From Paracoccaceae bacterium (lineage in GTDB: Bacteria; Pseudomonadota; Alphaproteobacteria; Rhodobacterales; Rhodobacteraceae), in contig JABSSD010000038.1 of the NCBI GenBank assembly GCA_013214575.1, forward strand, positions 1 through 47,969: a DNA stretch of 47,969 nt. The letters are read 5' to 3'. A program made the position numbers and the translations under genes. A model generated the notes under the pieces. That model saw only the letters and a list, made by a program, of their open reading frames with translations, had not been told where the DNA came from and searched no databases. Below, in pieces: positions 24,888 through 32,562 of this stretch (position 1 is the stretch's first letter; each line of letters starts with the position of its first letter).

Positions 24888-25389
24888 CAAATTTCTTTCT
24901 GTATAATCAGTTCGCCAGCCGATCGCTGTAACGGCGGATCCTGTCAAGGTTACAGCCCAGCGCCTCCGCGCTCAATCGTTAGTCGAATATCTTTCTTGCC
25001 TATCTGCCAGCACATGCCCCGTATTGAAGCCAATTTCAGTAAGTTGTGCCCGATGACTTGATCGCAAATCGCTGACTTCTGCTTGTCCGTGAAAATACTC
25101 GACGACGATACGTCATGGCAGACACTCCATCTTTGACGAAAGACTAAAGTGTTGCGTCGACCCGTTGAAACGTAACCGCTCAACCGCTCAGCAGACCTTG
25201 GCGCGAGGTGCAGCGAAGGGCGGCTGTCCGCCCTTATTGTCGATATGTGCATGGTGCAGCAATTGGGCCACTTCACTCACTCATAAATGTAGCGAACGGC
25301 CCAGATGAGACATTCACCGTCCATGTCGACGCGGCACTGCAGCATTTCAATCGTGGAATGACGCCAGAGCGGACACAGCGAGCCTTTTG
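24888..25389. other. Gene-free region holding one copy of a 92-bp repeat
   Basis: About 500 bp upstream of the OpgB-like gene and downstream of the VanX-type gene. No convincing protein is encoded. It contains a dispersed repeat copy (25211-25302, separate entry) and should also hold the promoter for the OpgB-DgkA transcript. Confidence 0.4.
25211..25302 (+). repeat. Dispersed repeat, copy A
   Basis: Begins CAGCGAAGGGCGGCTGTCCG and ends AACGGCCC. By hand alignment without gaps it matches copy B at 27749-27840 at about 75 of 92 positions, in the same orientation. The blocks ATGGTGCAGCA and CATAAAT are identical in both. It lies just beyond the 3' end of the caspase/VanX operon. The divergence shows the copies are old. 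Confidence 0.75.
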
Positions 25390-26088
25390 TCAATGTCGCT
25401 TGGCAATCGGAAAATCAAAGCTGCGCCCCTTAAATGGTTCATTTCTAAAGCTGAAATGCCACCACTCTCTCGGGTAATTGCCAAACCCTGCGCGGTCCAT
25501 TGCTGTTATCAAGAACCGGCGATTTTGCGCAGCACCTTCGGAAATTTGCTTTGAGCTCGATTGGCTTTTCAGATCGAAGAAATCGAATTTGGTACCCATG
25601 TCCAACAGCGTTATTTTGCCTAAGGTTTTACCCGCGATTGTCAGATCTACGGTTCCACCCGCAGAATGCCCGGAACGCGAAGCAATATAGCCTTTTGGTA
25701 TAAGCTGATGTGACGTCAGGTTCGGAAAATAACTCTCATCCGAAACATCCTGCGCGGTGACGTAATCTACCATTTCACGTACCGCACGTGCGGGACGGTA
25801 ACAGTCAAGAACCACCAGCGTTAAGCTCTTTTTTACCAGCTCTCTTTGCAAAGAGGATAGAGCTCTGGCTGCTTTCTCGACCAGTATACAGTCCGGAGAG
25901 TGGTACCCGGCAAGGGGTTTACCGACAAAATTATTATCTGTCGCATACCGAATATCCTCAACAATAGACGCATCAATATCTTGCAGATACACAAACCCAG
26001 CGGGTAGATCGGCGGCATTGGCTTGAGGCGCCACGAGGGTCAGCAAAATTGAACAGGTAATTCTACAAACCCGCGACCCAATAGTCAC
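25390..26088 (-). CDS. VanX-type D-alanyl-D-alanine dipeptidase (peptidase M15D)
   Basis: A 232-residue exported zinc dipeptidase. A signal peptide (about residues 1-25, ending PQANA) precedes the M15D domain. The full catalytic set seen in VanX is present with matching spacing: R98 in DCYRPARAV, zinc ligands H141 and D148 in SGHSAGGTVDL, catalytic E208 and zinc ligand H211 in REWWHF. The enzyme should split D-Ala-D-Ala, in the periplasm given the signal peptide. The gene overlaps the caspase gene by 4 bp (ATGA), so the two are translated together. Unlike van clusters there is no VanH, ligase or two-component system nearby; a role in peptidoglycan turnover is more likely than resistance. Confidence 0.87.
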   Translation of the reverse strand: MTIGSRVCRITCSILLTLVAPQANAADLPAGFVYLQDIDASIVEDIRYATDNNFVGKPLAGYHSPDCILVEKAARALSSLQRELVKKSLTLVVLDCYRPARAVREMVDYVTAQDVSDESYFPNLTSHQLIPKGYIASRSGHSAGGTVDLTIAGKTLGKITLLDMGTKFDFFDLKSQSSSKQISEGAAQNRRFLITAMDRAGFGNYPREWWHFSFRNEPFKGRSFDFPIAKRH

Positions 26089-27542
26089 TGAAGCCGCAAT
26101 TCGCTTATTGCGGTGTCACGGTACCTGGTTCCTCTGTGCACACCGGTCAGGGTCAATGTTATCCAGTTGACGTCGCCCAAATATGGTATGTTTAACACCT
26201 GAAACCTTCCGCTATCTACAACTTGAATATCGCCCTCGAAACCGGTTGAAGTCCGCACCTTGAATGATCTCACCCGGCTATTCTTCATGTAGGCACTTTT
26301 ACTTTTGTTGTAGCCGTTTGCGATCAGAATTTCATTTATGGTGGTTGGCCGCTCAAACGAAAAGCGCAAAACTTCACCTATCCCGTCGCCGGTCTCACCT
26401 TCTACCCAGGCAGTGTTCATATTACCGTCAGCCAAATTGTCGCCGCTGTATGTATTTCCAGATTGCGTGCCAAGGACCGATGAAACGCAGAGCTTGCTCT
26501 GGATGGTGCCAAATCGCCGTGTATAGCACTCCCGCATGCGAATATCGGGCATCGGTAAATGGCGCGCGGCCTGCCCTACAGGTTCTTCCAGTCTGGAAAG
26601 TGCGTCGATGGCCAAAACGACATAAAAGTTATCCGGAATATCCTGATAATCGTTCAGGAACGCTCTCCAGGCTGCGCTGCTGTCAAGCCGTTCGGCCAGT
26701 GCGTATTTGCTGGCTATGGCATCTTCGGTAGGCACAAAAACTGTTGAACTGGAGTTTTGCGCCGGTTGGCCTTGCTCTGAATGGAAATAGAAATCCCCGG
26801 TTATTGAGCTGGTTTCCCATGGAACTTGCTTGTCGCCGGTGACGGCCAGCACCTCGCTTCGGGCTGTTTTGAAAACGGATTCGATGGTGCGTCCTCCGCC
26901 AGAGGAAATCGCCGCGGTAAGCGCTTTGGTATAAGGCGAGTTCTGCCCCGCTCCGTCAAGCGCAACAGAGCCAGGAGCCGTTGCATAGGCGATAAGGGTC
27001 CCTTTTGGTGCGTCAACCGATGCCAGCCCCCTTGATGCGGAGCGCGAAGACCCGACGAAGGGATTGTTGCGGCAAGCGTCCAATATGATGATGTTGATAT
27101 CGGCGTTTGAAGAATTCATGACATGAAGGAAGTTGTTTACATTGATCGCCTCAAGATCAATTTCATCCTCGTCGAGGATCTGCGCATTAACGGGAACCAT
27201 ATAATTCTCACCATGCAGCTGAACGCCATGCCCGGCATAATAAAACAACCCCGCATCAACGTTGTCCTGCCGCAGACGCCGCCCAAATTTCAGCAGCTCC
27301 CTTTTCATCGTCACCTGATCTGCATTCACCAGCTTGGTCACGGAAAACCCCGCATCGCGCAGGGTGCGGGTCATTAATATCGCGTCATTTTCCGGGTTGG
27401 CCAATGAAGATGTGTGCGTGTATTTTGAGTTGCCAATAACCAGGGCAACGCGGTCCCCGGCCAAGGCGCCGCTGTTCCAAAAGGTGAGGGTCAGCAGGGC
27501 AACGATGGCTGTTCCAATAGCGTGTATTACTGCTTGGGTCAT
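26085..27542 (-). CDS. Exported caspase-like protease with C-terminal discoidin-like domain
   Basis: A 485-residue protein. A signal peptide (about 1-29) leads to a C14 caspase/metacaspase domain (about 30-250) with RVALVIGNSKY, the catalytic His in YYAGHGVQ (H105) and catalytic Cys in IILDACRNNPF (C157). After a linker (about 260-340), residues about 350-485 look like an F5/8 type C or NADase-type glycan-binding fold (DNLADGNMNTAWVEG, then IGEVLRFSFERP). The domain order suggests a periplasmic or surface protease that binds a glycan. It is first in a two-gene operon with the VanX-type dipeptidase. Metacaspases cleave after Arg/Lys; the target here is unknown. Confidence 0.85.
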   Translation of the reverse strand: MTQAVIHAIGTAIVALLTLTFWNSGALAGDRVALVIGNSKYTHTSSLANPENDAILMTRTLRDAGFSVTKLVNADQVTMKRELLKFGRRLRQDNVDAGLFYYAGHGVQLHGENYMVPVNAQILDEDEIDLEAINVNNFLHVMNSSNADINIIILDACRNNPFVGSSRSASRGLASVDAPKGTLIAYATAPGSVALDGAGQNSPYTKALTAAISSGGGRTIESVFKTARSEVLAVTGDKQVPWETSSITGDFYFHSEQGQPAQNSSSTVFVPTEDAIASKYALAERLDSSAAWRAFLNDYQDIPDNFYVVLAIDALSRLEEPVGQAARHLPMPDIRMRECYTRRFGTIQSKLCVSSVLGTQSGNTYSGDNLADGNMNTAWVEGETGDGIGEVLRFSFERPTTINEILIANGYNKSKSAYMKNSRVRSFKVRTSTGFEGDIQVVDSGRFQVLNIPYLGDVNWITLTLTGVHRGTRYRDTAISELRLQ

Positions 27543-27935
27543 TGCGCTAAACTCGCCTCTTTTCTGGTTTTAAGAGTGTCAGACCACCGCCATTTGACCA
27601 AGCTTTTTCTCATAGCTCTCCAGTCCTATGAAACGATGTATCTGGACTATTGCGCCAACTCGACCCTGTCGGCGCTTCAAAAGCAGCGCCCAGCCGCCTC
27701 AGGAAACTTGGCATAGAGTATCCCCACCGCAGACATTGCTGCGACCCACAGCGAAAGACGGCTCTCCGCCCTTCTAGCCGAAATGTGTATGGTGCAGCAC
27801 TTGGGTCGCTTCACGGGCCCATAAATATAGCAAACGGCCCGCTGCGGAGCTTCGTGACCACTGAGGTGAATGGCTGGCCAGAGCCAAACCTACCGTCGCA
27901 CGACTGGTCTGTTTTTCGGCTGTAGCCTGATAATT
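27543..27935. other. Gene-free region holding the second repeat copy
   Basis: About 390 bp between the start of the caspase gene and the 3' end of the MFS gene. It should contain the promoter of the caspase operon. The only clear element is the repeat copy at 27749-27840. No convincing protein is encoded on either strand. Confidence 0.4.
27749..27840 (+). repeat. Dispersed repeat, copy B
   Basis: Begins CAGCGAAAGACGGCTCTCCG and ends AAACGGCCC. It is the partner of the copy at 25211-25302, same length and orientation, about 82 percent identical by hand count. The pair brackets the caspase/VanX operon as direct repeats about 2.5 kb apart. Confidence 0.75.
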
Positions 27936-29069
27936 TTAGTCTGATACAACAATGCGGGCGGTCAAAGGTACAATGGCCATAAACAGCGCCAGCAACCAGA
28001 ATGCTGTGGGCAAGCTGGTTGCGCCTGCAGCAAACCCAACCAAAGCGGGGCCCACCAGAATACCCACGTAACCCGTTGTCGTAACCGATGCGACTGCCAA
28101 GCCTGCTGGCATTACTTTTTGTCGCCCGGCAGCGCTGAAGACGATGGGAACCAAGTTGGCAGCGCCCAAACCTATCAAGACAAATCCTGCCAGTGCGACG
28201 AGCGGCCAAGCAGAAACGAGAACTGTAGCCAGTCCGAGGATCGTCAAGAGACCGCCAAGGACGAGGACCCAAAATTCGCCGAGCGCTGCAACTATACGGT
28301 CGCCTGTCAGTCGTGCAATTACCATCGCGACAGAGAATAGTATGTATCCCACTCCCGCACTTTGTGCATCGGTTAGCTGGCGCTCAATAATCAAAAGCGC
28401 CCCCCAGTCTAGGACAGCCCCTTCTACTAGAAACGTGATCGCGGCAAGTATCGCAAGAAGCATAACGCTGCCACGTGGCAGCGCGAACGGCTCAGGCGTC
28501 CCACTGCTGACGGAAAGAAGGCGGGGACCGGCCAGTAACATACCACAAAGCGCCACTGCCGCCCCGATGAGAGCTGAATTCATGACCGAGACATTTAGGG
28601 ACAAAAGCAGGGTCATAAGCCCGGCCCCAAAGAGGCCGCCAAGGCTGAACTGGGCGTGAAAGTTGGACATCAAGGGGCGCTTTTCTTGCCCTTCGACTTC
28701 AATACCATGGACATTCATTGCGACATCAACTGTGCCAAGTGAGGCACCAAACAGAAATATGGCGGCTCCGAGGGCAAGCGGCGTTGCCGCCATCGCTAAA
28801 ACGGGCAAGAACACGACAAGACCAAAACCTCCGAGCAGGACCATCGGTTTGGCTCCGCTACGGGTGGCAATGATGCCCGTGACCGGCATGGCAATGATCG
28901 AACCAAGCCCAAGGCAAAGGAGAAGAATTCCGAACTGGCTTTCATCAGCCCCCACTCTGGCTTTGATGAATGGAAAGAGCGGCGCACAACAAGCCATAGA
29001 AAAACCAGCGACAAAAAAAGCAAGCCGCGTGGCAAGACGTGCTGGGGCTGTCGATGAATAATCTGTCAA
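27936..29069 (-). CDS. MFS transporter (YbjJ-like)
   Basis: A 377-residue permease with about twelve transmembrane helices. The loop between helices 2 and 3 has GIIATRSGAKPMVLLGG, a version of the MFS signature. The middle shows LGTVDVAMNVHGIEVE and PLMSNFHAQFSLGGLFGA, which resemble the YbjJ group of the family. Substrate unknown; these are usually proton-driven exporters or importers of small solutes. The gene stands alone, with an old IS zone upstream and the caspase island downstream. Confidence 0.88.
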   Translation of the reverse strand: MTDYSSTAPARLATRLAFFVAGFSMACCAPLFPFIKARVGADESQFGILLLCLGLGSIIAMPVTGIIATRSGAKPMVLLGGFGLVVFLPVLAMAATPLALGAAIFLFGASLGTVDVAMNVHGIEVEGQEKRPLMSNFHAQFSLGGLFGAGLMTLLLSLNVSVMNSALIGAAVALCGMLLAGPRLLSVSSGTPEPFALPRGSVMLLAILAAITFLVEGAVLDWGALLIIERQLTDAQSAGVGYILFSVAMVIARLTGDRIVAALGEFWVLVLGGLLTILGLATVLVSAWPLVALAGFVLIGLGAANLVPIVFSAAGRQKVMPAGLAVASVTTTGYVGILVGPALVGFAAGATSLPTAFWLLALFMAIVPLTARIVVSD

Positions 29070-29280
29070 TGTAGGTCCTAGCTCTACTGAAACTGAGAAT
29101 GTCGTAGTCGGTACTGGGCCGTGACTATTTTCGTCCCGGCACAGGCGAGAGGATCAGTTAGGCTTCGCACCGCATCCGTAATGATGATGTCATTTTAATG
29201 CAACGACAGGGTGCTGTCAGACCAATTCGAACGGGTCTCTGCAAGGGCAATATGACTGTCATTTATGCCGAACAAAGCTG
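29070..29280. other. Intergenic region upstream of the MFS gene
   Basis: Likely contains the promoter of the MFS gene, which reads leftward. It ends in a run of eleven cytosines at 29281-29291, directly beside a REP-like palindrome. Nothing else recognisable. Confidence 0.3.
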
Positions 29281-29291
29281 CCCCCCCCCCC
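29281..29291 (+). repeat. Homopolymer run of eleven C
   Basis: Eleven consecutive cytosines abut the REP-like palindrome at 29289-29328. It is intergenic, between the MFS gene and the IS6 relic. Such runs are prone to slippage and sequencing error, so its true length may vary. Confidence 0.8.
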
Positions 29292-29328
29292 TCTCGGGTA
29301 TGTAAACATACCCTGCCGGGCAGTGGGT
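29289..29328 (+). repeat. REP-like palindromic element, unit 1
   Basis: CCCTCTCGGG, then a spacer, then CCCTGCCGGGCAGTGG. The centre is a perfect hairpin GGGTATGT-AA-ACATACCC at 29296-29313. The outer blocks are identical to unit 4 at 32329-32370. It lies exactly where the IS6-family reading frame at 29320-29370 breaks off, so it may mark an insertion or break point. Confidence 0.7.
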
Positions 29329-29370
29329 TTCACCGTTGATTTTTACCAACACCTCGTCCAAATGCCATTT
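29320..29370 (-). pseudogene. IS6-family transposase relic
   Basis: Read on the minus strand, this short stretch encodes KWHLDEVLVKINGE, the conserved block around the first catalytic Asp of IS6/IS26-type transposases (usual form WHLDEV.IKI.G). Similarity ends on one side at the REP-like palindrome and on the other beside a 46-codon ORF. Only this fragment of the transposase is visible. Confidence 0.6.
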
Positions 29371-29511
29371 TCAATTCAAATGAGCACGAAGTTGCTGAAC
29401 CCGTTTCCTTCGGATCTCCGCGGCGAACAACGGCCCTACTGCCGTCAGTTCTTCGATGGCTTCACCGTCAAACGGCTGTTCGACGAAAAGAACATCTGAT
29501 CTGTCAGGCAT
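29371..29511 (-). CDS. Small hypothetical protein downstream of the acetolactate-synthase-like gene
   Basis: A 46-codon frame starting MPDRSDVLFVEQPFDG. GGGAGAG lies six bases before its ATG, and the gene begins 18 bp after the stop of the synthase gene, so translation from the same mRNA is plausible. It ends right at the IS6 relic, so it may be the surviving N-terminus of a longer protein cut by that element. No family recognised. Confidence 0.42.
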   Translation of the reverse strand: MPDRSDVLFVEQPFDGEAIEELTAVGPLFAAEIRRKRVQQLRAHLN

Positions 29512-29529
29512 GGTTCACTCTCCCACCGG

Positions 29530-31194
29530 TCAGAGTTTGCAGGTGAGTACCGACAATTCGTCGATCAGCACCCGTTTATTGTCACTGTAATCAACCGGCA
29601 CCTCGACCAGATGCACGCCGCCCTTGTCAAAGCAGCCTTGCAAAATGGCCAGAAAATCATCCGTCGCCTCGACACGGTGGCCCGTCGCGCCATAAGAATT
29701 GGCATAGGCGACAAAATCCGGGTTGCCGTATTCCAGCCCCCAATCGACAAACCCGCCCACGTCCTGTTTCCAGCGGATCATCCCATAGGAATTGTCGCGT
29801 AGGACCAGAACCACCAGGTTCAGCCCCAGCCGCACCGCGGTTTCCATTTCCTGCGAGTTCATCATAAAGCCGCCATCGCCGCAGATTGCCATGACGTTCC
29901 GGTCAGGGTGCAGCATCGCCGCCATCATCGCCGAAGGCAGACCCGCGCCCATTGTGGCCAGCGCATTGTCCAGCAGCACTGTGTTGGGCTGCGTGGTGCG
30001 GTAATTGCGGGCAAACCAGATTTTGTACATGCCATTGTCCAGCGCAATGATCCCGTCATCCGGCATCACCCGTCGGACATCGGCGACGATGCGCTGCGGG
30101 CACAGCGGAAACCGCGGATCGTCGGCGTTTTCCGCAATATGCGCTGCCACCTCCCGGCGCAGGTTTTCGAAGGTATCAAAATCATGGCCTGGGTTGCGGC
30201 CTAGCCGTTCTGTCAGGGCCTGAAAGCTGGCCGACAAGTCGCCCACCAACTCAAGCTGCGGGAAATAGATCTCGTCGACCGCAGCCGGGTTGAAATTGAC
30301 GTGAATGACCTCTGTACCGCCATGTTCCATCAGGAAGGGTGGTTTTTCCACCACATCGTGACCTGCGTTGATGATCAGGTCGGCCTTGGCGATGGCGCAA
30401 TGCACATAGTCGCCCTGTGACAAGGCGGCGGTGCCCAGATACTTTTCGGAAAGCCCGCCGATAACCCCCTTGCCCATCTGCGTGTTGACAAACGGAATGC
30501 CGGTTTTCCTTACAAACGCCTGCAACGCGGTGATGACCCGCTTGCGGTTCGCTCCGGCCCCGACCAGCAACAGCGGATGCTTGGCGGTGCCGATCCGCGC
30601 GACCGCCTGATCAATGGCTTTGTCATCGCAGATCGGCCGGCGGGGCTGCGATGGTGTGAAAACATGCGCACCATCGGCCATCTCGGCGGCGATATCCTCG
30701 GGCAATTCCAGATGCACAGCACCTGGGCGTTCCTGTTCGGCCAGACGAAACGCCTCGCGTACCAGGCTGGGGATGGTGTTGGCGCTGACGATCTGACGGG
30801 CGAATTTGGTGATCGGCTTCATCAACGCCACAACATCGACGATCTGAAACTGCCCCTGTTTGCTCTGCTTGATCGGTTTCTGGCCAGTGATCATCAGCAT
30901 CGGCATGGCCCCCAAATGGGCGTAGGCCGCCGGTGTCACCAGATTGGTGGCCCCGGGGCCAAGGGTGGCCAGACAAACGCCTGTCTTGCCGGTCAGACGC
31001 CCGTAAGTGGCAGCCATGAACCCCGCGCCCTGTTCGTGCCGGGTCAGGATCAGTTTGATGGACGAGCTGCGCAGGGAGTCGAGAAAATCCAGATTCTCTT
31101 CACCGGGCACGCCGAAGATATACTCGACCCCTTCGTTTTCTAGGGCGCGGACAAACAGGTCCGAGGCTTTGATTGGGCTATGGGATGGGGGCAT
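29530..31194 (-). CDS. Acetolactate-synthase-like thiamine-diphosphate enzyme
   Basis: A 554-residue enzyme with the three-domain fold of ThDP-dependent synthases. The N-terminal domain has the activating Glu in TRHEQGAGFMAATYGRLTGK (E54) and LATLGPGATNLVT; the C-terminal ThDP site is CGDGGFMMNSQEMETA followed by LRDNSYG. It should condense two pyruvates to acetolactate, or act on a related 2-oxoacid. No ilvH/ilvN regulatory subunit lies beside it, which fits a catabolic AlsS-type or an uncharacterised oxo-acid lyase rather than the biosynthetic holoenzyme. CAGGAGA precedes the ATG. It is an intact gene among IS relics, so it may be part of an accessory segment. Confidence 0.88.
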   Translation of the reverse strand: MPPSHSPIKASDLFVRALENEGVEYIFGVPGEENLDFLDSLRSSSIKLILTRHEQGAGFMAATYGRLTGKTGVCLATLGPGATNLVTPAAYAHLGAMPMLMITGQKPIKQSKQGQFQIVDVVALMKPITKFARQIVSANTIPSLVREAFRLAEQERPGAVHLELPEDIAAEMADGAHVFTPSQPRRPICDDKAIDQAVARIGTAKHPLLLVGAGANRKRVITALQAFVRKTGIPFVNTQMGKGVIGGLSEKYLGTAALSQGDYVHCAIAKADLIINAGHDVVEKPPFLMEHGGTEVIHVNFNPAAVDEIYFPQLELVGDLSASFQALTERLGRNPGHDFDTFENLRREVAAHIAENADDPRFPLCPQRIVADVRRVMPDDGIIALDNGMYKIWFARNYRTTQPNTVLLDNALATMGAGLPSAMMAAMLHPDRNVMAICGDGGFMMNSQEMETAVRLGLNLVVLVLRDNSYGMIRWKQDVGGFVDWGLEYGNPDFVAYANSYGATGHRVEATDDFLAILQGCFDKGGVHLVEVPVDYSDNKRVLIDELSVLTCKL

Positions 31195-31325
31195 GACGGT
31201 CTCCTGGATATTTCAGAGGGCGCGGGCGTTCAGCTTGCTTTTTTGGCGGGCACCGGGTCAACCTTGGCGCGTGGCGGATAAAGTTCTTTCAAAGGCAGCT
31301 ATATCAGGTTTTGCAGCATGATCCG

Positions 31326-31380
31326 GCAATGGAACCTTATCAGCGCTCTTGGCTGGGCAACGCCGCAGGAATACGCCGTC
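31326..31380 (+). pseudogene. IS3-type transposase C-terminal fragment
   Basis: The frame reads RQWNLISALGWATPQEYAV, which matches the usual end of IS3-family integrase subunits (form RPHSALGY.TP.E.A). The frame continues into unrelated sequence and then into an IS256 fragment, producing a chimeric open frame at 31318-31629 that is not a real gene. Confidence 0.55.
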
Positions 31381-31476
31381 AACGGTAGTGCCCCTGGACG
31401 TGGTGTAATTCCGACACTAGCGCGGGCGGAGTGGAGCCATGCGCAACTCAGACGAAGCTCGCGCGGGTGGGCGGGG

Positions 31477-31551
31477 ATATTTCCAAACGAGCCCGCCATC
31501 AGACGCCTCGTTGGCGCGCTGATGCTGGAGCAGAACGACGAATGGGCGGTC
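31477..31551 (+). pseudogene. IS256-family transposase C-terminal fragment
   Basis: The residues IFPNEPAIRRLVGALMLEQ followed by NDEWAV match the C-terminal block of IS256-family transposases (mutator type), where FPN.EA.IRLVGA.LLEQNDEW is conserved. Only this end is left, fused in frame to an IS3 remnant upstream and to unrelated sequence downstream. Confidence 0.65.
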
Positions 31552-31863
31552 AGTTTGCAAACCGAGGAGAGCAGTCTTGACCCGAAGAGTTTTGAGCAAT
31601 CCCCTGCGAGTACTCCTCTTCCTTTTTGACACGATATGAAGTCATCTGTTTGAACATTGTTGAGCTTCTTGTTCCCTCAGATGAAACCTTCCAGATTACA
31701 ATGGTGGTCGGCCTTGTTGCACAAATAGCTAAGTGCTGGGATTCACGTTGTGAATCCAGCGTGGTAGTTTGCATGTATGAGTACATTTGTCCCGCCGATT
31801 TATCGCACAAAGAACTGGCCTGAGTATAATAGAGCGCTGAAGGATCGCGGATCTCTGACCATT

Positions 31864-31900
31864 CATTGACCGGCAGCACATGCCTGCATGTGTGAGAGGT
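31864..31900 (-). repeat. REP-like palindromic element, unit 2
   Basis: A 37-bp insert between the Ile and Trp codons of the IS5 transposase (ATT before, TGG after). It contains the perfect stem CACATGC-CT-GCATGTG. Read on the minus strand it begins ACCTCTC and continues to CTGCCGG, echoing the outer blocks of units 1 and 4. Because the flanking codons join sensibly, it is a clean insertion. Confidence 0.65.
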
Positions 31901-32193
31901 TGGTTCAACCCTGAGGTCACGTGGAAGGCTGCGCCGACTGGCAAGAGAGGCTGGCAACCACGCTATAGCGATGCTGCGATACAAGCCTGTCTCACAATCA
32001 AGGTTCTGTTTGGGTTACCGCTGCGGCAGGCGACGGGTTTTGTGGAAAGCCTGTTGAAACTGATCCATCTGGACTGGGAGGTGCCAGACTTCAGCACGCT
32101 GTGTCGGCGTCAAAAGACCCTGTCGGTTTGCATTCCTTATCGCGGTTCCACTGGCCCTCTGCACTTATCTAATCGATAGCACCGGCATCAAAG

Positions 32194-32231
32194 CCCCTCT
32201 CGGCAGCATCCTGCGGATGCGCCGGGAGCGG
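32194..32231 (+). repeat. REP-like palindromic element, unit 3
   Basis: CCCCTCTCGGCAGCATCC, a TGC loop, then GGATGCGCCGGGAG: a long hairpin with few mismatches. It stands at the deletion point of the IS5 transposase core, between LIDSTGIK and VARNEA. The start block CCTCTCGG is shared with units 1 and 4. Confidence 0.6.
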
Positions 32232-32328
32232 TCGCGCGAAACGAAGCGATACGTTCCTCGCACTATTTGGGCCGAGCTCTGTGGCGAAACCTAACAGGAT
32301 ACCACCGTAGAAGCCGCGTCGAAACCAA

Positions 32329-32370
32329 CCCTCTCGGGATCATGCTTCGCATAACCCTGCCGGGCAGTGG
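32329..32370 (+). repeat. REP-like palindromic element, unit 4
   Basis: CCCTCTCGGGATCATGCTTC through CCCTGCCGGGCAGTGG. Central imperfect hairpin around GATCATG-CTTCG-CATAACC. It lies between the codons for SRVET and MHCIK of the IS5 transposase, so it is an insertion of about 42 bp. The two outer blocks are identical to unit 1 at 29289-29328. Confidence 0.7.
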
Positions 32371-32562
32371 ATGCACTGTATAAAACTACTGGGTCAGCGC
32401 CTTGCAGCGCGCGACTTCGATCGGCAGGTCGCCGAGGTTCAGATCCGCGCTGCCATCCTCAACGGATTTACCGCTCTTGGCATCCCGCGCACCGTTACCC
32501 TCGGATAAATCCGTCAGGGGTAAGGGGAAGCTCGGTCTCAGGACGATTTATGCAACAAGGCC

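Larger units (their letters stand above)
31777..32508 (+). pseudogene. IS5-family transposase pseudogene, broken by REP-like units and a deletion
   Basis: The original protein can be pieced together from four parts. Part 1, from ATG 31777, reads MSTFVPPIYRTKNWPEYNRA and runs to GSLTI. A 37-bp palindrome at 31864-31900 interrupts it. Part 2, in the next frame from 31901, reads WFNPEVTWKAAPTGKRG onward to RRQKTLSV, then shifts frame near 32160 to LIDSTGIK. The catalytic core after GIK is deleted and a palindromic unit (32194-32231) stands in its place. Part 3 resumes VARNEAIRSSHYLGRAL to RRSRVET. Another palindrome (32329-32370) precedes part 4, MHCIKLLGQRLAARDFDRQ to TALGIP. It cannot make an active enzyme. 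Confidence 0.8.
31710..32562 (+). mobile_element. Decayed IS5-family insertion sequence
   Basis: Terminal inverted repeats GGCCTTGTTGCACAAAT at 31710 and its near-perfect complement ending TGCAACAAGGCC at 32562 (one mismatch over the first 17 bases) bracket 853 bp. The inside encodes a broken IS5-type transposase (separate entry). No target-site duplication is evident in the flanks. Three REP-like palindromes lie inside it. Confidence 0.85.

Noticed and set aside
25390-26088. Vancomycin-resistance cluster
   Set aside because: VanX-type enzyme alone; no VanH, D-Ala-D-Lac ligase or VanRS genes, and Gram-negative outer membranes already exclude the drug.
31318-31629. 103-codon open frame that might be taken as a gene
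   Set aside because: It is a chimera of IS3 and IS256 transposase fragments joined by non-homologous sequence.
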